NCBI GenBank assembly: GCA_963808455.1
Contig: CAWEHT010000321.1
Coordinates: forward strand, 1 to 20,909
Length of the DNA stretch: 20,909 bases
Direction of reading: 5' to 3'
DNA from: CAWEHT01 sp963808455
GTDB taxonomy: Bacteria; Chloroflexota; Anaerolineae; CG2-30-64-16
The position numbers and the translations under genes were made by a program. Position 1 is the first letter of the stretch; every line of letters starts with the position of its first letter. The notes under the pieces are model-generated. The model made no database searches, was not told the origin of the DNA, and was given only the letters and a program-made list of their open reading frames with translations. Below, piece after piece: positions 1 through 7,645 of the stretch.

Positions 1-9
1 CTTCGCCAA

Positions 10-1362
10 TCAGGGCAAGTTGAGGGCAAGGTGCCCTACGTGAATGCGGCCCAAAGCCGCCAGCCTGTCGAAGATGCGGTTGGGAATTGGTAGATCACTC
101 AGCCTTTGCGGAAGCATTTCGATGGCCACGGCCACGTATTTGGCACCGCGATAGAGCGCTTTGAGGTCCAGAATGCTGCATGCTGGATCGGCGGCACGCA
201 GGTCGTCCAGCAAAGGTTGCGGACAGGTCAACCATGAACAACGAGAGATTGGCGGCGTTGGTGACGGCGGTTGGCGTGACGTTCATGAAGTCTTCCAGAC
301 CCCAGAACTGCTTGGCATCTCTGAAATTGAACTCGATTTGGAACCTGAGCCGATAGTAGTCAATCATGTGGTCGTAGGCCAGGGTCGGGTCGCTCGAAAA
401 TAGGACCACATGCGCCCAAGCCTGGGTTTGCCGGTTGATTTTGACCAGGATCACCACGTTGAGCGCCTGTTTGAACCCTTTATTCAACGCTTGGGCCTGG
501 TAGATGCGGGTCTCGATGGCCCCCTCGGTCGTGGTCTCTTTGAGACAGGCATCCGGTAGTTCCGATAGTCCAACTTGGCGCCGTACTTGCGATGCGGCCC
601 ATGGCCTTGATAGGGGCCGTCGTACGCTAGGTACAGCGCCGAGTCGCAACGCAGCTTGGAAATGAGATGCAGACCTGTTTGCCGCACCATGTGCCAAGCC
701 GGGTTATTGCCAAAATGGCCATCCAGAACCAGATAGGTCACGCTCAACAGGCCCGCCATACGCTTGAGTTGCGCTTGCAGCATGGCCTGGATGCGCAGCA
801 GTTCAGGCGTCAGCTCGACGCTGGCGACCTTATTCTTGCTCCCTTTGGGGCGCCCGCGCTTACGGGGTTCAGCCGACTTGGGAGCCCGTTTGGCGGCGGT
901 TCTGGCTCGGCTGGCCGTCTTTTCGGCCTCGCCGCGCACTACCTGCTCGATCTGAATCGGGTAAGCGCGGCGTCGTTGGGTGCTGATCAGCGCCAGGGTG
1001 AAGAAACCCAAGCCGGGGATTACCCGACTGATCAACCCGGCGAAGAAGCGGTCCAGGCCATAGGTGTGGTCACCAGCCTTCCCGATGACGGTTTCATCAC
1101 CGGCCAGCAGGTAGACATCGTCAGGTTGATACAAGTGCTGGCGGAAGAAAGCCCAGAACAGCGCTGGCCAGGGCACTACGGTATGAAACAGGCGCTGTAC
1201 TGTGCGATAGCTGCCACCGCGGCCGGCCCAGCGTGAGAGACCCAGCATCGTGACCCGCCCGGTCATGGCCAACATGGCCAGCACGACCTTGCTGAATTGG
1301 CGTAGTGTGGTTGCTGACAGCAGAGGCTGCCAGCACTGTAAAAGTGCTACAATGTCGGACAT
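10..1362 (-). pseudogene. IS4-family DDE transposase, two frameshifts
   Basis: The DDE transposase that would mobilise the surrounding element. The ATG at 1362 opens a frame covering the N-terminal two thirds. It includes a TGRVTML stretch, LLAGDETVIGKAG with the likely first catalytic Asp, and VLDGHFGNN with the likely second. A basic KRGRPKGSKNK linker lies between these two. The frame shifts near 551-562, and the next frame carries DYYRLRFQIEFNFRDAK, the Y-x2-R-x3-E-x6-K signature of the IS4 family with the catalytic Glu. A second shift near 211-222 leads to the C-terminus (ALYRGAKYV, LGRIHVGH), which stops at 10. Joined, this is about 450 aa, a full-length transposase. No nonsense codon was seen inside the joined frame. 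Either the copy is dead or the shifts are assembly indels. Confidence 0.8.
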
Positions 1363-1422
1363 CGGCTTTTCGTAGCTCCAGAGTCAGGTGTTGCCAACAA
1401 CTAACTCTACTACGAAAGCCCG
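1363..1422. repeat. Imperfect inverted repeat ahead of IS4 transposase
   Basis: The 13-bp arms at 1363-1375 and 1410-1422 match at 11 of 13 positions when one is reverse-complemented, with a 34-bp loop. It lies between the transposase start and the IS terminus. It could be a subterminal transposase-binding site or a hairpin that limits read-in transcription. The role is inferred only. Confidence 0.4.
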
Positions 1423-1438
1423 ATTGCTTTAAGTCACT

Positions 1439-1447
1439 TTGGCGAAG
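1439..1447. repeat. Right terminal inverted repeat of IS4-like element
   Basis: TTGGCGAAG here is the exact reverse complement of CTTCGCCAA at 1-9. Matching stops one base further inward. It marks the probable right boundary, 44 bp before the methyltransferase start codon. Confidence 0.5.
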
Positions 1448-1491
1448 GTATTGTTTGTATAAGAGGATCGGGCATAGAGGGAGGTCAGACC

Positions 1492-2948
1492 GTGACCGGC
1501 AATGGGCTTTTGGATTTGGGCGCAGCCCGCTTCTCCAGGCTGGCGGATGCGCAATGCGAACGCCTCACGGAGGCGTGCCTGGAGATCCTGGAACGCACGG
1601 GGCTGCGGCTTTACGACCAGGAGGCGCTGGACCTGGTCAGGCGGGCCGGCGTGGCCGTCGAGGACGGCAACCGCGTGCGGCTGCCGGCGAAGCTCGTCGA
1701 GTGGGCCATCCGGGCGGCGCCCAAGCACGTGCAGCTGTATGACCGCAACGGCCGCCCGGCCATCGACGCCGGCGGCAGCCGCACTTACTTCGGCCAGGGC
1801 TCCGACTGCTTGAAGATCATCGACCATCGCACCAACCAACGGCGCGACCCGCTGATGCAGGACGTGCGCGTACGCGGCCCGCCTGGGCGACGCCCTCAAG
1901 AATGTCGACTTCATCATGTCGTCGTTCTTGCCGGCCGACGTCGAGGAGCCGGCGGCCGACCGGTACCAGATGGAGGCCATGCTCAACCACACCACGAAGC
2001 CGATCGTGTTCGTGGCCTACGACACCCCCGGGTGCCTGGATGCCCTCGAGATGGCGGAAGCCGTCGCCGGCGGCCGGGACGCGCTGGCGGAACGGCCCTT
2101 CGTCGCCTGCTATATCAACGTCGCCACCAGCCTGCGCCAGAACCAGGAGGCCCTGCAGAAGCTGCTTACCCTGGCCGAACGCAACCTGCCTGCGTGTTAT
2201 GTGCCCGGCTCGACGGCGGGCGCGGTCTCGCCGGTGACGGTCGCCGGCAGCAACGCCTGGCGCTTTGCCGGCTCGCTGGCCGGGCTGACCCTGGCGCAGC
2301 TCAAGCGCAAGGGCCGCGCCCGTGCTGGTGGCCGGTTGGGCCGCGTTGGCGCTGGACCTGAAGACGACCACCCTGCCCTACACCGGGCCCGACCACCAGG
2401 GCGTGACGCAGGCGCTCGCCCACCATCTGGAGCTGCCCATGTTTTCGCTGGGCGGCGCGTCCGAGGCCAAAGTCGTCGATCAGCAGGCGGCCGCCGAGGC
2501 CACGCTGACGCTGTTGATCAACGCCGTGATGGGCGGGCAGCTGGTCCACGATCTGGGTTATCTGGAATCGGGCATGACCGGCTCGCTGGCCCAGCTCGCC
2601 ATCTGCGACGAGATCGTGGCCTGGTGCAAGCGGGCCATGGCGCCGGTCGAGATCGACGACGAGACGCTGGCGCTCGACCTGGTCGACCAGACCGGCCCCG
2701 ACGGGCAGTACCTCACTTCGGAGCACACGCTGGCCCACTTCCGCGATCAGTGGTATCCCGGCCTCTTCGAACGCCACAACTACCCGGCCTGGGTCGCGCG
2801 GGGCAGCAAGACCCTGGCCGAACGCGCCGGCAAGCGCGTCGATAAGCTGCTCGCCGGCCACAAGCCCGAGCCGCTGCCGCCCGGCGTCGCCGAGCGCGTG
2901 CACGCCGTCGTCGAGCGCGCTGCCGCAGGCTGCGCGGCGCCGGCCTAA
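1492..2948 (+). CDS. MttB-superfamily methyltransferase, two frameshifts
   Basis: Member of the trimethylamine/glycine-betaine methyltransferase superfamily (MttB, pfam06253), which transfers a methyl group from a quaternary or tertiary amine to a corrinoid protein in the cytoplasm. The start is GTG at 1492, preceded by GGGAGG at 1479-1484. The N-terminal frame has LEILERTGLRLYDQEAL and RTYFGQGSDCLKI, typical of the family. The frame shifts near 1868-1877 into one with SSFLPADV, KPIVFVAYD and AGSNAWRFAGSLAGL. It shifts again near 2310-2322 into one with LDLKTTTLPYTGPD, LGGASEAKVVDQQ and DLGYLESGMTGSLAQLA, ending TAA at 2948. Joined length is about 485 aa, normal for the family. No in-frame TAG was seen, so this looks like the non-pyrrolysine branch, where the substrate is often not trimethylamine. 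No corrinoid-protein or RamA gene is visible next to it. The gene sits between two insertion sequences. Function depends on whether the two indels are real. Confidence 0.85.
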
Positions 2949-2978
2949 TGCGGAAACAAGGGACCCTTTCAGTGGCGC

Positions 2979-3014
2979 AGCGACGGATTCGCCCCCTGGG
3001 GGGAATCCGTCGCT
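2979..3014. terminator. Strong hairpin after methyltransferase gene
   Basis: A perfect 12-bp stem (2979-2990 with 3003-3014), then a one-base G bulge and a C5/G5 inner stem. It begins about 30 bp after the methyltransferase stop. No T-tract follows, so it may act as a Rho-assisted terminator, an mRNA-protecting hairpin, or simply be a palindromic intergenic repeat. Confidence 0.5.
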
Positions 3015-3120
3015 GGCGGCTCGCCGCGGCGCAGGCCAGCTTGCATACCGGCTCTCAAGGAACTCCTGATACGGATTCTTCGCTGTGGCTCGCCGGCGAC
3101 GGTGATTGTGGATAGACCCG

Positions 3121-3194
3121 CTCAGAATGACAAGTTGTGGGTTTCTTGCCATACCATGTGCCGCCGCAACGGCATGGGGGACTCAGAATAACAG
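3121..3194. repeat. Degenerate intergenic direct repeats
   Basis: CTCAGAATGACA at 3121-3132 recurs as CTCAGAATAACA at 3182-3193 (11 of 12 identical). GGATTCTTCGCT at 3073-3084 lies shortly before. Together these resemble the dispersed GATTCTTCGCT...CTCAGAATGACA type of intergenic repeat seen in many environmental genomes. I see no gene between 2949 and 3238. Confidence 0.35.
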
Positions 3195-3238
3195 GCGCCG
3201 CTACCGAGGATGGCCCCTGCACATGCACTGAGCCCCTA

Positions 3239-3257
3239 AACTGATCGCAACGTGAAA
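3239..3257. repeat. IS630 left inverted repeat
   Basis: AACTGATCGCAACGTGAAA. It pairs with 4434-4452 with a single mismatch (C versus G at the thirteenth base). A possible GTG start at 3252 lies inside this repeat, one reason to prefer the ATG at 3315 for the transposase. Confidence 0.9.
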
Positions 3258-3314
3258 TTGCAGAGCGAACCGGTTATACTGTCAGAGATACGACGGCTTC
3301 GCGAGGCTCTGCTA

Positions 3315-4420
3315 ATGAACGATGCACTGACGCTGCTGGGACGCTGGCAATTAGATGTCAACCAGGTGCGGGACCAGGTGTACCGGGCACCCACACCCCG
3401 AGAGCGCGAACGCTGGCATGCGCTCTGGCTGCTGGCGCGCGGCGGGTCGCCCGAACAGGTCGCCGAGGCGCTGGGCCGCGATGCCCGGACCATCGCGGAC
3501 TGGTTGGCCGACTTCGAGCAGAAGGGTCCAGCCGGCGTGGCGTTCGAGCAGAGTGGGGGTTCCCCCCCGCCCTCAGCCCGGCGCAGCAAGCCCAACTGAA
3601 GGCCGCGGTGCAGGCGGCTCCCAGCGCGGCCGGTCTGGAGCTGGCCAACTGGAGTTGGAAGGTGGTGCGGCAGTTCGTGCACGAGCGCTTTGACCTGCTG
3701 CTGAGTAGCCGCACGTGCCTGAACTACCTGCATCGCCTGGGTTTCGTCGTCAAGCGCCCCAAGAAGCGCTTGCTGAAGGCCAATGCGACCAAGCGCGAAG
3801 CCTTCGTGGCCGCCTATGTGGCCCTGCGCAGCGAGGCGCAAGCGCAAGGAGCCAAGATCTTCTTCGTGGACGAAGCGCACTTCCGGGCCGATGTCGAGTT
3901 GCGGGCCAAGTGGGTCCTGCGGGGCGAGCCCGCCCTGGTCGATTCGACCAGCCCCAGGTTGGGCGAGAAGGCCACCTACTACTCGGCGGTATGTCTGGAG
4001 ACGGGCGAAGTCGAGTACATGGATGTGACCGACACCACCACGGCAGAGACCTCGGTCTCGTTCATGCAGCAGTTGCGGGCCAACCACCCCGAGCCCTTGA
4101 TCGTGATCTGGGACAACGGACCGGCCCATCATGGGCCGGAGATGCGGGAGTACCTGAAGACGCCCGACCTCCAGCTGCGCCTGGTGGCCCTGCCTGCCTA
4201 CAGCCCCGACTTCAATCCGGACGAGGCCATCTGGGCCTGGGTCCGTGAGGAAGTGACGGCCGACACCTGCTTCGGCACGGCCGCCAAGGTGCGCGAGAAG
4301 GTAGACGCCTTCTTCGCCGGCTTGGCCGAGCGGGCGAGTGAAGTGCAGCACCGCTGTCGCCGGGACCTGCAGGCCCAGGCCGATGCCCTTGTGCTCAAAG
4401 CCAGTAAGGTGCCCGCTTGA
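3315..4420 (+). CDS. IS630-family transposase, split by -1 frameshift
   Basis: DDE transposase of the IS630/Tc1-mariner superfamily. The first frame (ATG 3315, GAGG at 3303-3306) encodes the helix-turn-helix region, with a GGSPEQVAEALGRDARTIADW stretch that binds the ends. It would terminate at 3599. The catalytic domain is in the -1 frame and carries all three acidic residues: FFVDEAHF, VIWDNGPAHH and YSPDFNPDEAIW. The crossover falls at GGGGG-TT-CCCCCCC (3555-3568); slipping back one base in the C7 run joins PP to ALSPAQQAQL without loss. This could be programmed -1 frameshifting, a mutation, or a homopolymer miscall. An upstream GTG at 3252 is in frame but inside the terminal repeat. Joined length is about 368 aa, normal for the family. 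Confidence 0.9.
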
Positions 4421-4433
4421 ACGCACCATACAT

Positions 4434-4452
4434 TTTCACCTTGCGATCAGTT
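4434..4452. repeat. IS630 right inverted repeat
   Basis: Reverse complement of the left repeat at 18 of 19 positions, immediately followed by the duplicated TA at 4453-4454. Confidence 0.9.
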
Positions 4453-4723
4453 TAGGTGCACATCCATGACCGCGGGCGGTCATGTGGCACACAGGAAACC
4501 CTTGGGCTGTCGTTCTGACCGCAGTGCAAAGCTCGGCCGTGCCCATAAGGCCCGTCAACGACGCGCCACCCGGCAACATCTCGATGAGGACCGGCGCCGG
4601 CCGGGCGCGACCCAGGAAACACGGAATGCGCCGGAAAGTTAATTCCGTGGTATGCGGCGAGCGAGCAGGAGACTCGACCCGGGCACGCCGGGGACGGGCG
4701 CAGATGGCGTGGAACCTGGGCAT
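4436..4723 (-). CDS. Doubtful 95-aa ORF cut by IS630 insertion
   Basis: No family recognised. It starts at ATG 4723, with GGGAGG five bases upstream and a promoter-like site about 85 bp further upstream (4809-4837). The protein is rich in Arg, Pro and Ala with no clear domain. The C-terminal half (VLIEMLPGGASLTGLMG onward) looks more protein-like than the first. The stop at 4436 comes from the IS630 terminal repeat. Before the insertion the frame would have continued leftward into intergenic repeat sequence, which argues against a real gene. Base composition alone can give such open frames here. Confidence 0.2.
   Translation of the reverse strand: MPRFHAICARPRRARVESPARSPHTTELTFRRIPCFLGRARPAPVLIEMLPGGASLTGLMGTAELCTAVRTTAQGFPVCHMTARGHGCAPKLIAR
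4465..4484. repeat. Perfect palindrome beside IS630 end
   Basis: CATGACCGC and GCGGTCATG form 9-bp arms around a central GG, 11 bp outside the duplicated TA. It may be an operator or a hairpin; no regulator is identified. It lies inside the doubtful minus-strand ORF that ends at 4436. Confidence 0.4.
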
Positions 4724-4808
4724 GGCAGCCTCCCGGTAACGAACGGAGCGCGGCAAGCGTGAACGCGGGGCAGGCACCCGGCGCGCGGGTTGACGGGCCC
4801 ACACCCCC

Positions 4809-4837
4809 ATGATAGCACATACGTGCTATAGGCGCAA
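4809..4837 (-). promoter_or_regulatory. Promoter-like site overlapping a palindrome
   Basis: Read on the minus strand: TTGCGC (4837-4832), a 17-bp spacer, then TGC-TATCAT (extended -10, 4814-4809). The -10 resembles the much stronger TGC-TATAAT upstream of etfB. The spacer lies largely within ATAGCAC-ATAC-GTGCTAT (4812-4829), 7-bp arms that could bind a dimeric regulator. The -35 matches consensus at only 3 of 6 positions. Confidence 0.4.
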
Positions 4838-5126
4838 GCAGCAGATCTGCGGTGGGCACGCGTTTGCTCCGGGGCGGGGCCGGCCGCGGCTCTTCGTGAT
4901 CGTAGACCAGGATGCACGCGGCCCTGGCTCTCCACAGGGCCACAGTTTTCCAAGACGGGCGACCGGAAGTCGCTGCAACGCCGGCGAAGTGTGCCTGCGC
5001 GCACTGACTCGATGGCGGATTCAGCCGGCGAGGGTCCGGCGAAAACCACCCGGATCTGCGAACCGGCGATGATGCCGGGCCTCTGGAACGGGCAGTCCAT
5101 CGCAGAAAGGAGAGGTCTCTGTTACA
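4838..5126. other. Gene-free stretch
   Basis: I find no ORF with family features, no RNA gene and no repeat in this interval. The open frames here read as low-quality Arg/Pro/Ala-rich translations with no supporting ribosome-binding site. Confidence 0.5.
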
Positions 5127-5155
5127 GGCAGGGCGGCGTGAATAACCGCCCTGCC
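5127..5155. terminator. 10-bp GC hairpin, likely terminator
   Basis: GGCAGGGCGG (5127-5136) and CCGCCCTGCC (5146-5155) pair perfectly around a 9-base loop. It lies 75 bp after the minus-strand gene ending at 5230 and would cap that transcript. No T-tract follows on either strand, so an intrinsic mechanism is uncertain. Confidence 0.55.
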
Positions 5156-5229
5156 ATGAACTCACAAAAAGCAGCTATTCGCGGTCGGAAGTAGACGTCT
5201 TCTCCCATTTACCATAGAAAGTTGCTGCA

Positions 5230-5616
5230 CTACAGGGGATCGTACGACGACGATCCGCCATGGTAGAGCCCGCAGCGTGCTTCGCCATGGTAAAGCCCGC
5301 TCGAAAAAGCGCGCGCTTGTGGCTGTTCGACGTCATCAGGCAGCATGGAGGCTTCGGCATTAGGCCCGACAAATATGTTAATTATTGTGGCTCCAGCTGG
5401 CGGTGGAGGTGCTGCTTCCGCGAATTCCTCAGTCTCCCCGAGTGCGTGCTCACCCGAGTCGCCAACGAAGCCTGCAGCCTCGGCATCCAGGATGGTCTTT
5501 TCGACGGCCGCCCGTGGTACTGCATATCTCTCAAGTTCCTTCGCCGGGATGTTGTAGATGACGCCACTCGGACCAGTGATGAGGACCCCCTTCTGTTCCT
5601 TCGGTTCGGTAGCCAT
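5230..5616 (-). CDS. Small protein with tandem GLYHG C-terminal tail
   Basis: No family recognised with confidence. The start is ATG 5616, preceded by GGAGGG, giving 128 aa. The N-terminal half is compact and acidic (GVLITGPSGVIYNIPAKELE, then a helix AVEKTILDAEAAGF). A low-complexity hinge follows (EEFAEAAPPPPAGA), then TIINIFVGPNAEAS. The last 25 residues contain SSGLYHGEARC followed by GLYHGGSSSYDPL, a near-repeat of GLYHG with one Cys and a Ser run. A leader-like first half, a hinge and a repetitive Cys/Ser/Tyr/His tail resemble a RiPP precursor. No maturase, protease or transporter gene is visible nearby, so this is speculative. It lies directly beyond the truncated SDR, with a hairpin downstream. 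Confidence 0.6.
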   Translation of the reverse strand: MATEPKEQKGVLITGPSGVIYNIPAKELERYAVPRAAVEKTILDAEAAGFVGDSGEHALGETEEFAEAAPPPPAGATIINIFVGPNAEASMLPDDVEQPQARAFSSGLYHGEARCGLYHGGSSSYDPL

Positions 5617-5698
5617 AGTCCCTCCGGTGTGGTGGATTGGAGCAAGAAACCTCGACTGAGTTGCTACACGACAGCGATTGCGAGCAACGCGTACGAGC

Positions 5699-5815
5699 TC
5701 AGGGTGGGAAACAGCGGTGGTTACGCCCCAGCTCCAGCGCAATCGCCAGCCCTATGCCGCGCCGGCTTCCGGTAATGACCGCCGTCTTTGCTTGCAGGAT
5801 ATCAACGGGATCCAT
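5699..5815 (-). pseudogene. Truncated SDR-family oxidoreductase
   Basis: The start is ATG 5815 with GGAGGGAG just upstream. It begins as a short-chain dehydrogenase/reductase: KTAVITGSRRGIGLAIALEL holds the TGxxxGIG nucleotide-binding motif at the usual place near the N-terminus. Homology ends after about 31 codons, followed by a few unrelated residues and a stop. The rest of the gene (normally about 250 aa, with the YxxxK active site) is missing. It follows the acyl-CoA dehydrogenase by 49 bp and was probably the fourth gene of the etf operon, cut off by a deletion or rearrangement near 5720. Confidence 0.75.
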
Positions 5816-5864
5816 GGTGACTCCCTCCAGAAATGCGCGATCACGCCCGCCGAGGAGCCGCCTA

Positions 5865-7634
5865 TCAGGCTGGTCCCTCGAACAGGATGTTCCGTGCCTG
5901 TACCCCGGCCGGGTCAACGGCCTGCAATATGGCCGCTTTGGCCTGCATCTTGGGCAGCGTCTCGGCCATGTAGACGCGGGCCATCTCGCATTTCCGATCG
6001 GACAGGCACGCGTCGCGCAGCATCAACCAGCAGTTGATCGTGTACACTGCAAGGTCGGCCAAATCGACCGCGTAGTAGTCGATCAGCGCCCGCTCTTTTT
6101 CGCCCTTCAGGCGTTCGATGCCCTGGTTCAGCCACGCCGTGGCCTGTGCGAGCTGGCCTTTCATCCCCGCCAGCTCTGCGCCGTAGTCCAGCGCCGCCCA
6201 TTCTTCCAGCAGATCGTCCAACGTATGGCTCAACAGCCCGCTCAGGCAAGCCACGATCTGCAATTGGCTGGTGCCCTCGTAGATGCTGGTTACTCGCACA
6301 TCGCGGAAGTGGCGCTCGACATTGAAGGCGCTCATGTAGCCGGCGCCGCCATGAACCTGCATGGCCTGATAGCAAACGCGGTTGCCCATTTCCGTCGCAA
6401 AGTACTTCACCAGTGGTGTCAGCACAGATGCCAGGCGGTCGGCTCGCTTCTGCTGCTGGCGAGCGTCAGCATCCAGGCTTCCCGACCTCCGCGATCTGGC
6501 GTCCAGGGCCTTGTTCAGGTCTACCCAGCGCCCGGTCTCACAGATCAGCGCCCGGGTTGCTTCGATCTCGCCGCGCATCGAGAGCAGCATGCGGTACACC
6601 GCAGGCATGGAGCCGATGCTCTGGCCGAACTGTATCCGCTTCTCAGCGTAGCGGCGGGCATCTCCGTAGGCCGCCTCTGCGATGCCCAGCGCCTGGGCCG
6701 ACACTGCCAGCCTGGCCCCGTTCATCATGCTCATTGCATATCGGATGAGCCCCATCCGGCGCTTGCCTATCAATTGGGCCGGCGTGTCCCTGAATTCCAT
6801 TTCGCAGGTGGGGGAGGAGCTCATGCCCAGCTTGTGTTCCAGGCGACGGATGCGGACCGTGTCGTCGGCTTCCACCAGGAACAGCGATAGGCCGCGGGCA
6901 TCCTTGCTATCCGGCTCGGAGCGAGCCAGCACGAGCAGGATCTGGGCGCCGCCGTTGGTGATGAACCGCTTGACTCCGTTCAGGCGCCACGTGCCATCAG
7001 CGCCGGCGGCGGCGGCAGGAGCATGCTCGTCGGGCCGCAAGCCGGCCGCCAGGGCCGCCCGCGTGCGCACCGATCCCAGGTCAGAACCAGCGTCCGGCTC
7101 GGTCAGGACCATGGCGCTAGTCACCTCGCCGCGCGCAAAGCGGGGCAAAAACTTGGCCTTCATCTCGTCAGTGCCGAACTCCTCGATGGTGGAAGCGATC
7201 TCCTGGAGGCCAAACACTGCCATCAGCCCTGCCTCGGCGCGGGCGACGACTTCGATCATCAGGCGGTAAGCAGAGCCGGGCAGGTTGAGCCCGCCGTACT
7301 CCCAGGGCAACACGGTGCCCATCAATCCCGCCTGCCGCAGCAGCTCCAAGGCTTCGCAGGTGGCGGCGGCGTAGGTCACCCGGCCATGCTCCAGGTGGGC
7401 GCCCTCCGCGTCCGCCGCGGCCGCCCGGGGCGCCACTCGGGTGGCACAGATCTCCCCCAAGGCGGTGAGCAGGAGGCGATAGTTGTCCTTCGCGTCCCGA
7501 TAGTTGCGGGGAGCGGCTGGATAGAGGTCCTGGTATCGATACCCATCCTCAAGGATATCCACCACCTGGCTGAGGTCCAGCTGCTCCAGGCGGAATTGCA
7601 GGTCCGCATTGTCGGTGAAGAAATTCTCTGCCAT
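5865..7634 (-). CDS. Acyl-CoA dehydrogenase, long C-terminal-domain type
   Basis: FAD-dependent enzyme that oxidises an acyl-CoA to its 2,3-enoyl-CoA and passes electrons to ETF, whose two genes lie just upstream. The 589-aa frame is intact. Signatures include MVLTEPDAGSDLGSV (flavin and substrate binding), LNGVKRFITNGG, and HKLGMSSSPTCEMEF. A QVHGGAGYM motif is followed by VTSIYEGTSQLQIV, where the Glu is the expected catalytic base. About 120 extra C-terminal residues and an N-terminal extension give a length near 590-600 aa, as in the DmdC-like (3-methylmercaptopropionyl-CoA dehydrogenase type) group. The substrate cannot be assigned from sequence. It starts 11 bp after the etfA stop, so it is cotranscribed. 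Confidence 0.93.
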   Translation of the reverse strand: MAENFFTDNADLQFRLEQLDLSQVVDILEDGYRYQDLYPAAPRNYRDAKDNYRLLLTALGEICATRVAPRAAAADAEGAHLEHGRVTYAAATCEALELLRQAGLMGTVLPWEYGGLNLPGSAYRLMIEVVARAEAGLMAVFGLQEIASTIEEFGTDEMKAKFLPRFARGEVTSAMVLTEPDAGSDLGSVRTRAALAAGLRPDEHAPAAAAGADGTWRLNGVKRFITNGGAQILLVLARSEPDSKDARGLSLFLVEADDTVRIRRLEHKLGMSSSPTCEMEFRDTPAQLIGKRRMGLIRYAMSMMNGARLAVSAQALGIAEAAYGDARRYAEKRIQFGQSIGSMPAVYRMLLSMRGEIEATRALICETGRWVDLNKALDARSRRSGSLDADARQQQKRADRLASVLTPLVKYFATEMGNRVCYQAMQVHGGAGYMSAFNVERHFRDVRVTSIYEGTSQLQIVACLSGLLSHTLDDLLEEWAALDYGAELAGMKGQLAQATAWLNQGIERLKGEKERALIDYYAVDLADLAVYTINCWLMLRDACLSDRKCEMARVYMAETLPKMQAKAAILQAVDPAGVQARNILFEGPA

Positions 7635-7645
7635 GCTCGATTCCC

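Larger units (their letters stand above)
1..1447 (-). mobile_element. IS4-family insertion sequence, possibly complete
   Basis: The transposase gene fills almost the whole interval. A perfect 9-bp inverted repeat bounds it: CTTCGCCAA at 1-9 and TTGGCGAAG at 1439-1447. The transposase stop codon (10-12) directly abuts the left repeat. The terminal repeat may extend past base 1, so the outer edge and any target duplication cannot be judged on the left. The window starting exactly at an IS end suggests that base 1 is a contig break at a multicopy element. The family assignment rests on the transposase; the repeats alone are too short to be decisive. Confidence 0.6.
3239..4452 (+). mobile_element. 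IS630-family insertion sequence, 1214 bp
   Basis: The ends are 19-bp inverted repeats (3239-3257 and 4434-4452) that match at 18 of 19 positions. TA dinucleotides flank both ends (3237-3238 and 4453-4454). Removing the element and one TA restores CCCCTAGGTG, which contains CTAG, the known preferred target of IS630 with TA duplication. The extra CC/GG symmetry outside the repeats comes from this palindromic target. One transposase gene, split by a -1 shift, fills the element. The intact ends and TA duplication suggest a fairly recent insertion. Confidence 0.9.

Noticed and set aside
2301..3152. A 283-codon minus-strand frame
   Set aside because: Mostly antisense to the C-terminal part of the methyltransferase, and extends into intergenic repeats.
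3236..4429. A 397-codon open frame on the minus strand
   Set aside because: It lies antisense to the IS630 transposase, which has all three catalytic motifs and terminal repeats. The antisense frame has no family features and is an effect of GC-rich codon use.
5637..6890. A 417-codon plus-strand frame
   Set aside because: Antisense to the intact acyl-CoA dehydrogenase; the translation is low quality with no domain.
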